A DNA stretch of 64,000 bases. Origin: Saksenaea vasiformis B4078. Taxonomy: Eukaryota; Mucoromycota; Mucoromycetes; Mucorales; Saksenaeaceae. The notes under the pieces are model-generated. The model was given only the letters and a program-made list of their open reading frames with translations, was not told where the DNA came from and ran no database searches. The stretch lies in assembly GCA_000697055.1 (NCBI GenBank), contig JNDT01001411.1, positions 1 through 64,000 of the forward strand. Reading direction: 5' to 3'. The position numbers and the translations under genes are program-made. Below, piece by piece: positions 1 through 10,915 of this stretch (position 1 is the first letter of the stretch; each line of letters starts with the position of its first letter).

Positions 1-966
1 AGAATTTAGTTTCAAGATAGATTTCTTTTTTTGTATCGATCAATTTTTGTATAAATCCCCCAACTTTTTGTTCAATAAATCAACAGGTTAAAACGGCATC
101 TTTCTCTTGGTTTTTCTCAAGTACTCAAAAAGGTCTTTTCCAAAGGTTTTCTTTTATTTTTCAAGCCGCCTTTCTTTATCTGCTCTCCTCCGTTGGTTAT
201 TCTCAAGAAACCACCGTTAACCAGAATCTATTGATTCTTTTTCTTTTTCTTTTCTTTTTATTTTTTTTTTACTCTTTTTCCTGACAAACGACGACAATTC
301 CGCTGTCTTCCCTTTTTATTTTATCTTTTCTTTTATTTCTTTTCTTACCGAATCTCTTTTATTCCTTCTGATCCAACCCGCTGATCACTCGAAGAATATC
401 ATTTTTTTTATCTCTATTTGATATCCATATTTGACAGATCCAACACGAGATCATAGGTAATCATACAAACGATTTAACTAACGAATCAGATTCTTTTATC
501 AAAACAGGAACTCTTCCAACCTTGTCTTTATCGACAACCTCTTTTCTTTTCCTTTTCTTTCATTTATCTTCATTGATAAATACTCCAAGTCTTGGTGTCC
601 GACTCAAATCTACACCTGGTGCTCACTATAAACGAACTAAATCCACGAAACCAAAACTCTTATCTGAACCGAACTTTTATTCTTTCTATTTTTTCTTTAT
701 CACCGCTTCTGTCATATCGCTGAAGTCTACTTAAGAACTTAACTACCCGAAATTTCCAGCGTAACAACGGTATAAATATCCCAGTAAATAAGCAAAATAG
801 AGTCATCTTTCGTTTATGTCTTTATTTTGTTACTAGCTATTATCTCTGAATCCCTTGTGAGGTTTGACCTATCGTCTCTGGAACTACAGTCGAGAATAGG
901 AAGGTAACTATGAACCACAAAACGGCAAACTTTGTGTAACCACGAATTCAAAAAGTAAAAAAAAGA
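1..966. other. Left flank without a recognisable gene
   Basis: Long pyrimidine-rich tracts (runs of T and TTTTC) up to about 700. One 70-codon open frame at 522-734 is low-complexity and starts on a non-ATG codon, so I do not call it a gene. The tracts could be the leader or promoter of a gene outside the window, but nothing here decides that. Confidence 0.5.
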
Positions 967-1051
967 TCCGGCCTGCCAGATTCGAACTAGCGACCTAAAG
1001 ATGACAGCATAGACACTACAGTCTTCCGCTCTACCGCTGAGCTAAGGCCGG
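967..1051 (-). tRNA. tRNA-Tyr (GUA) with an intron
   Basis: The minus strand folds as a complete cloverleaf. A perfect 7-bp acceptor stem pairs 1045-1051 with 968-974, with discriminator A at 967. The D arm reads GCTC-AGCGGTA-GAGC. The anticodon stem is GAAGA/UCUUU and the T arm has loop TTCGAAT with a 5-bp stem. The anticodon loop shows GTA directly followed by about 13 extra bases before the 3' half of the stem. This is the standard position of the nuclear tRNA-Tyr intron, one base 3' of the anticodon. No CCA is encoded, as usual for eukaryotes. It reads tyrosine codons; internal A and B boxes would drive RNA polymerase III. Confidence 0.94.
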
Positions 1052-1185
1052 TTAGATATTTTCTGATCCTCGCTCAATTTATACTACATGATATCAGATG
1101 CGATATGTTTTTTTATATTTTTCTAAAATTAAAAAAAATAAAAAAAGTTTAATAAGAAAAAGAATAAAAGAAAAGATAGTATTAA

Positions 1186-1500
1186 AAAGAAAGTAGTAGT
1201 AAAAAGAAAGCAGTAGTAAAAAGAAAGTAATAGTAAAAAGAAAGCAGTAGTAAAAAGAAAGTGATAGTAAAAAGAAAGTGATAGTAAAAAGAAAGCAGTA
1301 GTAAAAAGAAAGCAGTAGTAAAAAGAAAGTGATAGTAAAAAGAAAGCAGTAGTAAAAAGAAAGCAGTAGTAAAAAGAAAGCAGTAGTAAAAAGAAAGCGG
1401 TAGTAAAAAGAAAGCAGTAGTAAAAAGAAAATGGCAATTAAAAAAAGTGGCAGTAAAGAGAAAAGCAGTAGTAAAAAGAAAATAGTAGTAAAAAGAATCG
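1186..1500. repeat. 17-bp purine-rich minisatellite
   Basis: About 14 head-to-tail copies of a 17-bp unit, AGTAGTAAAAAGAAAGC with variants TGATAG and TAATAG in the first part, becoming degenerate after about 1430. The plus strand is almost pure purine with AGT punctuation. Because 17 is not a multiple of three and the unit lacks minus-strand stops, all three minus frames stay open as 17-residue periodic Phe/Leu/Tyr-rich strings. These are artefacts and not genes. Confidence 0.9.
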
Positions 1501-2381
1501 CGATAATAAAGAAAACGACAGAAGGCAATATAAGTAAGAAAAAAATGGACTGTGTTCAACCTTCTTTTTTTTTTCGCATGTCTCGTCAAATGCTCATGTC
1601 AAATGTCAGTCATTACTACTGCAATTGGTACATTTCTTAATACTTTGCCTAGCATTAATTAGCTGCATGTTACATTATCTTGGTCAACATAGCTAGAAAG
1701 TATTCTTTTTCAAACGAGTCATGTCAGAGATCATTAAGCTAAGTGCTTTCAAAAAAATGACAAACACGAACAAATACGAATATTGAAGTATTTTGCCCGT
1801 CCTTAATGGGAGTGACAGTCGTTGATAATAATAGCCTTTGACAACGTTAATCATGCTATCAACCATGACAGCCATTATCATACTCCATGCATGAGTGATA
1901 CATATTAAGTATCTGACATTTCTCGGTTATGCGGTGTCTTTCGGAGTGTCAGGTAGGAGAAGTCATAGCTACACTTACAAAGAAAGGTTTGTTACAAACA
2001 AGCGTATTATACAACCCATTGATATGGATCTGTACACTATTAACAAATCAAATAGCCAATATAGAGAGTAATTGAATCTGGAAGGTCTCTTGTCCACATT
2101 ACATTTTTCTTTTACATCGACCACACATGGTCAGTCTATCTATTGCACTGCTCAGTCGGGATTATGGCGACAGTAGCTCAGAATAACGTGGAAAGTTGTC
2201 AATAAAGAACTCAGACTTCAAGGCGCAAAGGTTCACGTCGAGATAATGCCAACAGGCACAAACTCGCAGAAAAATCCATTGTCGCGCCGAAAAAGGCATT
2301 TTTTTCAGCGAGAGGACTGCTGTCTGTTCAAAGGAAATCTTTTTTTTTTTCTTGGGTGCACCTATCAATTCACACATAACC
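1501..2381. other. Intergenic region upstream of REI1
   Basis: No recognisable gene. It should hold the REI1 promoter and leader, including a T-rich tract at about 2337-2352 just before the start codon. Short open frames on both strands lack codon structure or homology that I can recognise. Confidence 0.5.
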
Positions 2382-3908
2382 ATGGCCGATCAAGAGCTTG
2401 CAAAACCAACTTCGGGCTTGTATACATGTATCGCCTGCCAAGTAGCGTTTGAATCAGCAGAAGGTCAACGGATACATTATCGATCTGACTGGCATCGCTA
2501 CAATCTTAAACGAAAAGTGGCTGATCTACCCCCAGTAACGGCCGATCAGTTTAATCAAAAAACTCAATGTATGTATTCAAATATTGAAGGAACTCGGTAA
2601 CAAATGGGTATTTAGCTCAAGAGGCGGCACAGGCTCAGGAAGTTCGAACAAAGGAAGAATTTGATGGCTATTGTGAATTGTGCAGGTAATGAACGAACTT
2701 TCCTTTGTTGTCGATCTCTTACCGTCACGTTGTAGAAAATTGTTCAACTCGCAAAATGCGTACAACAATCATTTACAATCCAAGAAACACAAGGAAGCCG
2801 CATTGAAGCCTAGAAAGCAGGAAGAATCGCCTAAGAAGCCTGCTGACAAATCAGAGGCAGAGGAAGAGCGTGCGCAAATTGTCGACCTAGTCATCACCGA
2901 TGAAACAACCGAGGAAGAGATGATGGCAAAAATTGACGAAAAGATTAAGACGGCAAAACGATTGGAGGATGTCGACTGCTTGTTCTGTACACATAGAGCG
3001 GATACCTTCGAAAACAACATGGGACACATGACAACAGTGCACAGCTTCTTTATACCAGATATTGAATACTTGGTTGATTTACGGGGACTTATTAGATACC
3101 TGGGAGAGAAAATCAGTGTGGGAAATGTGTGTCTGTATTGCAATGGAAGAGGCCGAGGATATCGATCAATGGAGGCAGTGCGAGGTCATATGGTAAGATG
3201 TCAAGTCAACAATAATGTCAATTTTCTTTTTTTTGGGTGTACTCAAATTACCTTGTAGATCGACAAAGGTCATTGCATGATCGCGTACGAGGATGACGAT
3301 GATGCTGCGGAGCTGGTAGACTTCTATGATTTCTCGTCTTCGTATCCCCAGGGCGAAGGAGAAGAAGTAGACGCCGATGCCGAGTTAAGCACATTAACCC
3401 AGTCACTCCAAATTGCGGATGATGAAATGTCTCTTATTCTCCCTAGCGGTGCGGTGGTTGGCCATCGCCACCTTAAGCGATATTACGATCAGAAATTAAA
3501 ACCAGAAGAGGTAATGTTCCTATTTCTATTTTTCGTATGCAGGACTATCGGGAAAAGCGGGAATAATAGAAAAAGGAAAAATACACTTTTATGGTGGAAT
3601 TAGACAAAAGCGTATTGCCGATGATGAATTTGCACTACCTATTGATCGCTGATCATCTTTTCTGTACCCGATCTAACTAGACACGAGATTCGGTGTTGAT
3701 CAACAAGCTCATCGGCCAGTACTCTGATGCCCAATTCGAGTCACTACGTTCATCGGGACACAAGACTCGCCTAATGATCACCGATGGTTCCAGAATGGCT
3801 CGCCCTACGGAAGCCTTCAAGGATAAGCGAACACATGAGGATTACAAGACTCGTGTAGGACTTCAAACAAACAAACTACAAAAGTACTTTAGAGCACAAA
3901 TCATTTAG
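2382..3908 (+). CDS. REI1: Cytoplasmic 60S subunit biogenesis factor (REI1/ZNF622 family)
   Basis: Five exons, 2382-2568, 2616-2685, 2736-3192, 3259-3510 and 3681-3908, give 397 residues. Every junction keeps frame with GT..AG introns of 47-170 nt. Seen: an N-terminal C2H2 finger beginning YTCIACQVAF with an HYRSDWHRYN tail, a second finger YCELCRKLFNSQNAYNNH, and a third Cys/His unit DCLFCTH..HMTTVHSFF followed by CLYCNGRGRGYRS..VRGHM. That order is diagnostic of REI1/REH1/ZNF622. The family acts in the cytoplasm on pre-60S particles, probing the exit tunnel with its C-terminus and releasing the Arx1-Alb1 export factors. The ATG at 2382 is preferred to the upstream frame because homologues begin just before the first finger. 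REI1 and its paralogue REH1 cannot be told apart here. Confidence 0.93.
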
Positions 3909-4400
3909 AATTTTATTTGCAGTGAACCCGAAATGGATTAATATGCCAAACAAAGTTAGTAACAATGACATGCGAAGTTCAAGTGATATGAGTGTTGGGT
4001 GACACAGACGGAGTCGTTTGGATCGACTAGCGAAAGGACTGTGCACTTGCAACGATAGACAAATATGATATGATTTTTTTCATTGCTGTGCGCCCGTTAC
4101 AAATGAAAAACTAACCTACTTTTGACAGTAATTTCCTGAAATTGTACACAATAACATTTGTACCCGGTAACACTTCACCATCGGCAAAGACTACGAGGAT
4201 CTGCATCTCTCTCTTGTTGGAGGCTGAACGTTGCACGATACCTATGTTTTGATGAATAATGACATACCATGCTTTTAAAAAGAAAAACTGCCAAAACAGG
4301 TTAAAATCAACCATGCAAAGTGATCAATAAGTCCTTGACGATATGCTCCACGGCTTTCGCGTAATCTACATGAATGAGGACAAACTGCACTCACAATCTG
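3909..4400. other. Intergenic region, REI1 to aspartic protease
   Basis: No gene recognised. A minus-strand open frame at 4111-4314 (67 codons) contains a non-repetitive stretch ending in RKLLSKVG that looks moderately protein-like, but it has no family I know and no supporting splice or promoter context. I leave it uncalled. Confidence 0.4.
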
Positions 4401-4408
4401 TATAAAAG
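4401..4408 (+). promoter_or_regulatory. TATA box of the aspartic protease gene
   Basis: TATAAAAG lies 91 bp upstream of the ATG at 4499 and is followed by a C/T-rich leader (4441-4497), as in strongly expressed fungal secreted-protease genes. The role is inferred from sequence and position. Confidence 0.75.
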
Positions 4409-4498
4409 AGGTGCCATCCAGCCTCGTTTCGCAATATCATCCACCAACACTCACATCCTCTTCCTTTTCTCTTCTATTTATCCCTCCCAATCACTATC

Positions 4499-5718
4499 AT
4501 GAAGATTTCCGCTTGCATCGCTGCGTTGCTAGCTGTTGCTACATTCTCCACCGAGGCTGCGCCTGTGAAGAGCAACGATAAGCTGCACATTCCTATCGAA
4601 AACAACCCCCATTTCAAGCGCAATGCCACTGCCGCTGTGCTCAAGGCCCGTGCCAAATACCACAACCATCTTGTCACCTCCTTCTCTGATGCCAGTGGAA
4701 CTGTTCCTGTGACCGACTATCAAAATGACGTTGAGTACTATGGTACTGTCAAGGTCGGTACTCCTCCCCAGTCTCTCAAGCTCGACTTTGACACCGGATC
4801 CTCCGATCTCTGGTTTGCCTCTACTCTCTGTGATGGTTGCGGTTCCAGCCAAACTAAGTTCGACCCAAGCAAGTCCAGCACTTACAAGAAGGACGGTGAG
4901 CCATGGAAGATCAGCTATGGTGACGGATCGTCTGCCAGTGGTATCGTGGGATATGACACTGTGAACCTTGGCGGTCTTGAGATCAAGCAGCAAGCTATTG
5001 AATTGGCTCAGCAAGAATCCGCCCAATTCCAACAGGATCCCGTTGACGGTCTCCTCGGTCTCGCTTTCGACTCGATCACTACTGCTAAGGGCGTTAAGAC
5101 CCCCGTCGACAATTTGATCAGCCAGAACTTGGTCAGCAAGCCCATCTTCGGTGTCTACCTTGGCAAGGAATCTAGCGGTGGAGGAGGAGGTATGTCATTC
5201 TCGACTCATACACGTTGATGTTCTAATCTTTCTCTGTTTATGCAGAATACGTCTTTGGTGGCTACAACGAAGCTCACGTTGGTGGCGATTTGACAACCGT
5301 CAAGGTCGATAACTCCCAAGGTTTCTGGGGTATCAACGTCGATGGCGCTACTGTTGGTGGCAAGTCCGTCGCCAGCTCTTTCTCCGCCATCATCGACACC
5401 GGTACCACTCTCTTGATCCTTACCGACGATGTCCTCCAGAGCGTCGCTTCAGCCTACAATGCTCAGGACAACGGTGACGGTACCTACACCATTCCTTGTG
5501 ACACCTCCAAGTTGCAGGCTCTTAAGTTCTCGATTGGCGGCGCTGACTTTGAAGTTCCCCCAGACTCCCTCATCTTCGATAAGCAAGGTGACCAGTGCAT
5601 TGCTGGTTTCAGTGGTGGTGGCCTTGGCTTTGCCATCTTGGGTGACGTTTTCATCAAGAACAACTACGTCGTCTTCAACCAAGAGGTTCCCGAGGTCCAG
5701 ATTGCTCCTGTTAAATAA
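4499..5718 (+). CDS. Secreted aspartic protease, rhizopuspepsin-like (peptidase A1)
   Basis: Two exons, 4499-5189 and 5246-5718, encode 387 residues. Residues 1-20 form a signal peptide ending ...TEAAP. A basic propeptide follows to about residue 70. The mature bilobed pepsin fold has the first catalytic motif DTGSSDLW at about 98 and the second DTGTT at about 292 (genomic 5395-5409). The flap sequence ISYGDGSSASG and the final strand ILGDVFIKNNYVVF are present. One disulfide pair, CDGC, follows the first active site. The only intron (56 nt, GTATGT..GCAG) falls in a Gly-rich loop. The family are extracellular acid endopeptidases that digest protein for nutrition. Codon use is strongly biased to C-ending codons compared with neighbours, which suggests high expression. 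A TATA box lies at 4401 and a possible polyadenylation signal AATAAAAT near 5829. Confidence 0.95.
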
Positions 5719-7571
5719 GGGCAAATTTCATTAGGACGAGCTGGCTAATTTAGATGACGATCTTTGTTGGTCTAACCTTTCCTTTTCCTTCTTTTTTTTT
5801 TATTATTGGTACCAATAGCAGCTGCAGCAATAAAATACTATTTATTTATTGACTACTTTCTTGCATTACCCTTTATTGAACAAAGTTTTACGCTACTCTA
5901 AATATATTCAACGTCCACGAAGGACCAAGGAAAATTTGAATATCCGTCCTTAGCACGTCCGATTAGTATTCTGAGATGGTGTCAACTTTACGCTATTCTA
6001 GATAAGCATTACTTCCACGAAGAGCCAAGCTTGCATAAAAGGAGAACAAACGTATGTTCCCAGCATAGGGATTGTGGCAGAAACTCATACATTATTGACG
6101 GGAGCTGGATCCTCCCTTGAAAACAAAAGTTATTGGAGCGGCATAAAGTGTATTTCAGGATTAGTAAAAATGACATGAGGCGATGGTATCTTCTGCTTTA
6201 CCCAAAAATATCCAATCGCTCGTATCTGAGCAGTGCTTTTTTTTTTTCAAAGATTTACGCGTTCACTGGGACATGGTGTTAATCGTTGATGGCGAATAAG
6301 TAAAAGTAATTCTTCCCCTTAAATACCCATCTCGTCCCGTTCTCTGGGTTATTTTTCTGTGTCAGATAACGGGGCCAGCCTCCGGCACGGGACGTCATAC
6401 GACGACGTATGAGCGCCAGCATAGACATTGTAGCAAGGTAACGAGACTACTTTCCCAGGCAAGGTTCATCTGTAGCAGGCGCCAAGCTGTCTTGAAGTGT
6501 CGCAAAATTACAAGCGAAATCCTGTAAAGTCTAGCGATCAATTCTTCTGATACCATGTTAATTCTTCCTGAAGAGCGCCTTCCTTCACCGGCAGCAATTT
6601 GCTTCGCCTCTAAAATCACTGGGCTAAAAATAGGCTCTTCACTTAGATACTACAGCCACAACTGCCTTTAGAACGCATTGGAGAAGCCATGAAGTGATAT
6701 AAATTCTGGTGAGCGTTCCTGAAGGGGCAAGTACATGTTTGTGTGGAGAGGCAACGTCTTTATTTATCGGTGTATAGCAGGGAGCGCAAACAGCCACAAA
6801 GGATCGATACAATGTGCTTGCAGACCGAAGGAAAGACTGCAAATGCAGGTGACGTTGGATGCTGAATATAAGTACTTACCACTGGTTGCTAGGAAGAAAG
6901 TACCAGAAAAAGAAAATATAGCTCCTTAGATATTGACGTAGCCATTATCATGTCGTATCTTTTACATCGTATCAAGAAGGGAATCCTTTTTCTAACGGGG
7001 CTTGACACGAAGAACATACGGTGACCAAGTTCTGCGCTAAATCAGCGTAAAGAAAGCTAACTACTTTGCAGCACAAGTGTCATTCGATGAGTCCTGCGCT
7101 GCCCAACGAGGTTGGGTTTATACGAAGCTAAAGAATAGCGAGAGAAAAGGAAGAAAAGAAGAAAAGAAGAAGCAAGGGTCGAAAGAGAAAGAACAAAGAC
7201 AAAGCTATGACTGACGGATGATAGATTGCTGAATGAAAAGGTCAAGTTTCGGAACGAAGACAGTGACAAGCATCCTAAGTGGCAAATCTCATGTTAGGCC
7301 AATACAAGGCAGATATACGACAGCTTCCACACCTCGCAGGACATTTACTTCAGAGTTTTCCTTTTCTGTCACTGGAGCTAGATCCTTTTTGACTTTTTGT
7401 CGTCGCGAGAGTTACATGGTAATCTAACGATCGGTGACACATAGGCACTGATTTGGGAATATGAACTTTATCAAAATGAGGGTAAAAATAGAGACGGCCA
7501 GAAGGAGGGTGATGAGACGCCGCTAGGTTGCAGCGACAGAAGGGTATATCTTTTTTCTTCTCGATTATTGT
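5719..7571. other. Gene-free 1.85-kb intergenic region
   Basis: Holds the 3' end of the protease gene, two same-orientation repeat ends (5886-6030) and the tail of the Rab5 gene. No open frame looks coding. GA-rich tracts at about 7140-7200 create long but unstructured frames. Confidence 0.5.
5886..6030. repeat. Two direct half-copies of a dispersed inverted-repeat element
   Basis: 5886-5930 and 5986-6030 are two similar 45-bp sequences in the same direction. Each begins (T)TTTACGCTA and contains TCCACGAAG followed by GACC or AGCC. Both match the ends of the longer inverted-repeat elements at 27784-27903, 38763-38915 and 54720-54900. No partner in the opposite direction was found here, so this looks like a decayed or rearranged insertion. 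Confidence 0.6.
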
Positions 7572-8488
7572 TTAGCAAGCACAGGCGTTTCCGGATCCCG
7601 ATGTCAATGGAGCTGGTTGAGTGAGGTCGATTCCTTTTTGATTTCCTGTTACACGACCTATACCAGCCGCGTTTCTGCCGTGGTTGGTTTCCAAAGGAAT
7701 TTCTTTGCCTAAATATCGATGCATTAGGAATCGCCCAGGATCTGGATCATTACCAATAGCATGGAAGACTTCGTCCACATTCTTGGAGGATTTTGCACTC
7801 GTTTCGAAAAACAATAATCCTGCTTCACTAGCGTATGCTTCTGCATCCTCCTCAGGTACTTCTCTTTCACGTTCGGTGTTATCGTCTCCCGCTCTCTCTT
7901 CTACTAAATCCAGTTTGTTTCCGACCAATGCGATAACAATATCAGGGTGTGCCTGTCGCTGTAGTTCTTTAATCCATGATTTGGCTTTGTCCAAAGTAAC
8001 CTACATCAGGTTCATCTTTCTCCTTTAGTTACCTGTATACATCAAAAAAAATAATCTACTTACAGCTTTTGTAATATCATAGACGACAATAGCGGCTTGT
8101 GCATTTCGATAGTACATAGGGGCAAGCGAGTGGAATCGCTCTTGTCCCGCAGTATCCCAAATTTCAAATTTGATCGTCCGGTCTTCCACTTGTCGTTTCT
8201 GCGTTAAGAAAGCGGCTAACAAAAACAATATTATACATTGACATTATCCTATTCTCGCTCTTTTACCTCCAATCGTTGGTTCCTTGTTCTCCACATAGTC
8301 TCGATTGACGAAACGCAGTACAAGACTGGACTTGCCCACAGCTGATTCGCCTGCAAGTATCGGAAGAGGTGGGTCAGTTTCAATAAGTAGTCATCCATAT
8401 TACCTAGCAAAACAAGTTTTACAGGCGTCGACTTTGCTGTAGTTGAAAGAGTTGAAGTGTTGAAGATGGATTCAGTTTCAGATGTCAT
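7572..8488 (-). CDS. Rab5-family small GTPase (YPT5/VPS21-like)
   Basis: Five exons read from 8488 downward: 8404-8488, 8267-8350, 8064-8215, 7754-8000 and 7572-7708, giving 234 residues. All nucleotide-binding motifs are visible: P-loop GESAVGKSS, switch I ending TIGAAFLTQ (the Rab5 signature), WDTAGQE, NKLD and ETSAK. The protein ends GNACAC, a C-x-C motif for double geranylgeranylation. A 15-20 residue acidic/charged insert lies between NKLDLVEER and the ETSAK region. Rab5 proteins direct vesicle fusion at early endosomes. The last intron (7709-7753, 45 nt) is a multiple of three without stops, so it could be mistaken for coding; removing it restores the family motif FHAIGKEIPLE. Divergent from the MBP1-like gene. 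Confidence 0.95.
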
Positions 8489-8626
8489 GATGAAGAAGGA
8501 AGGGACAAAAGAGAGCGCAGCACGTGCTTGTAGAATTTTTTTTTTCTGGCGCGCGGCCCCCGCGCTCATTTATGGGATCATGCACCACGCTTTTCTTATC
8601 ACACCTTCCCCTTTTACATCATTTTC
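8489..8626. promoter_or_regulatory. Shared 138-bp promoter of the Rab5 and MBP1-like genes
   Basis: The two start codons face away from each other across 138 bp, so promoter elements must be shared or overlap. Seen inside: a palindromic CACGTG at 8521-8526, a T-tract, and the GC block GGCGCGCGGCCCCCGCGCTC at 8548-8567, whose CTGGCGCGC core resembles an E2F/MCB-type G1/S element. An MBP1-class protein would bind such sites, so autoregulation is possible but only inferred. Confidence 0.6.
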
Positions 8627-10560
8627 ATGGCTCATCCTCAAATATTCAAAGCCACGTATTCTGGAGTACCAGTATATGAAATGCTATGCAAAGGCATTGC
8701 AGTGATGCGTCGTCGCTCAGATTCATACCTTAACGCGACGCAAATCCTCAAAGTTGCCGATTTCGATAAACCACAGCGGACCCGCATTCTAGAACGAGAG
8801 GTTCAAACAGGCGAGCATGAAAAAGTACAAGGTGGATACGGAAAGTATCAAGGTATGGCGAAAAGAAGCGCGTCATCATGACCCATCTCAATTTGCGCTT
8901 AGGAACTTGGGTTCCATTTGACCGAGGCATGGCATTAGCACAGCAGTATCAAGTCGATCGCGTTCTACAGCCCATTTTAGAATTCGTTAAAGGCGATGAC
9001 AGTCCACCATTAGCTCCGAAACATATCACTGCTGCCTCTACGCGTCCACGGAAACCACGCGAACCTCGACGCAAACGGGCAAAGCGCCACGACGACGAAA
9101 TATCCGAAATTGACGATTCTTCACAATATAGCGACATGCATGATAATGATCTTTCTTTATTAAATTCAGAAACATCGCTTTACCGTTCGGATACGGTATT
9201 GGATGATACAAGACGCGGTAAACGATCGAGATTTGCAGAGGAGCTACAGGACGAAGACGAAACGGAAGACGAAACGGAATATCGCGAAAAATCCTACGCG
9301 CAGGACTTGTTACAATATTTTATCTCGGATGATCCAACTGTGCCATATATACTACAACACGTACCACGAGACTTAGATATTAATGTCATTATTGATGACG
9401 AAGGACACACTAGTTTACACTGGGCTGCTGCACTTGGGAGACTTCATATTGTCAAATTACTCATCAATCATGGTGCTGATATTTATCGCGTGAACTACAA
9501 AGGCCAAACAGCTCTGATGCGAAGTGTACTATTTACAAACAACTTTGATACCAAATCATTTCAACAATTACTCGAAATGCTGCAACAGACTATATTTAAC
9601 ATTGACAAAAAAGATCAAACAGTGTTTCATCATGTCGCAACGACCGCTAGTTGGAAAGGGAAAGTTCACGCTTCGCGCTATTACATGGAATGTCTTATCG
9701 GAAAGCTAGCACACAATCGGTCAGAACTCATCTCCATTTTAAACGTTCAGGACGTGTACGGTGATACAGCATTAACAATCGCATCGAGGATAGGAAACAA
9801 AAAGTTGGTGCGGTTATTAGTAGATGCAGGCGCAAGCGGCGAAATTGCGAACGAGGAAGGCATGACATCACAAGATTATCTAGCTGAAATTGAGCGTGCA
9901 TCGCGACCACATGATGCATCATTGCCCGGCGCTTCAACCGGCCACAATGAACAGGCAGCACGCGCACGTCTGCGTCAGAAGGTTGAGTCTATGTTCAAAC
10001 AGATACTAGCCAGCGATCGAGCAGCCCCTGCAGTATCTCAGTTGTTCGATGGGTTTGCGGGGAGTTATGAACGCGATTTAGCACAGAAAGAACAATTTGT
10101 GAGAGATAAGAAAGTAGAACTGGAGTTGGTTCGGCAACGACTGGGAGGAACCCAACGTAGTTTGGAACAGACCCAGTTTGATCCCGAGATGCTGACAGAT
10201 ATGGAGAACAAAGCTGGCCAAATGGAAAAGCAGCTCCGAAAACTCATGCAATGCATACAGAAAGAGAAACTGATACAACTAGTCAACCGGGAAGAAGCAG
10301 TTCAGCCCTATCAGAACAACACGAATACGGAGGGTTTACCATTAGATTTGCGAGAAAACGAGCTGCTTCAGCGATTGAGTGCATTACGACAACAACGACG
10401 ACAACTGGTGGACGATATTATAACCTTGAAGGCACAAACACCCGGGAAACGGTACCAGGACTACAAAAGACTCATTTCTATGTGTTGCAATGTTGCCTAT
10501 GAAAATGTTGACATGATGTTATCACCATTACTGGCATCATTCGAAGAAACCGATACGTAG
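8627..10560 (+). CDS. APSES/ankyrin cell-cycle transcription factor (MBP1/SWI4/RES family)
   Basis: Two exons, 8627-8852 and 8903-10560, encode 627 residues. The N-terminal KilA-N/APSES DNA-binding domain (residues about 1-105) shows [11 protein letters not shown], the [16 protein letters not shown] helix and [17 protein letters not shown] basic tract ([13 protein letters not shown]) follows. Ankyrin repeats appear at about 255-330 ([20 protein letters not shown]) and 370-410 ([20 protein letters not shown]). The C-terminal third is coiled coil (about 470-610). This order is that of fungal MBF/SBF subunits, which switch on G1/S genes. The intron interrupts the DNA-binding domain at Y-Q-G, a common position in the family. 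The gene shares its promoter with Rab5. Mbp1, Swi4 and Res1/Res2 assignment cannot be made from this alone. Confidence 0.92.
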
Positions 10561-10915
10561 ACCTGTTTTTGTTCTTTCTTCTTCTATCTTTCCACCACAT
10601 TATCTGTAAATTTTCTAGTCTTATGGTCACAAACAGTAAGGTAGCCTTCAAACTTAAGCTTGATCAGATTTGTATACTCAATTCCTTCTTTGTGCATGTA
10701 AATGACGCTGTTGTTGAAGATGTTTTTGAATACATGTGCTTAATTCGAAAATATAGATTTTGCATGTAATTTTGCGTCGGCTTCAAATTATTTTCAGTAA
10801 AGAGTATGTCGTCCACAGTGTATCCTACAATGACATAGATGAGGCCCGTAAAAATAAGTGTCTTGCGCACAACGAAATATATTTAAACCAGCGTGCAATT
10901 ATTAAGTTACATGGG
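10561..10915. other. Convergent 3' region, MBP1-like and NAB2-like genes
   Basis: 355 bp between two convergent stop codons, AT-rich. It should hold both polyadenylation regions. No gene seen. Confidence 0.5.

Noticed and set aside
1094..1589. Three overlapping minus-strand Phe/Leu/Tyr-rich open frames of 102-144 codons
   Set aside because: Produced by the 17-bp tandem repeat being stop-free in all frames; periodic and without codon structure.
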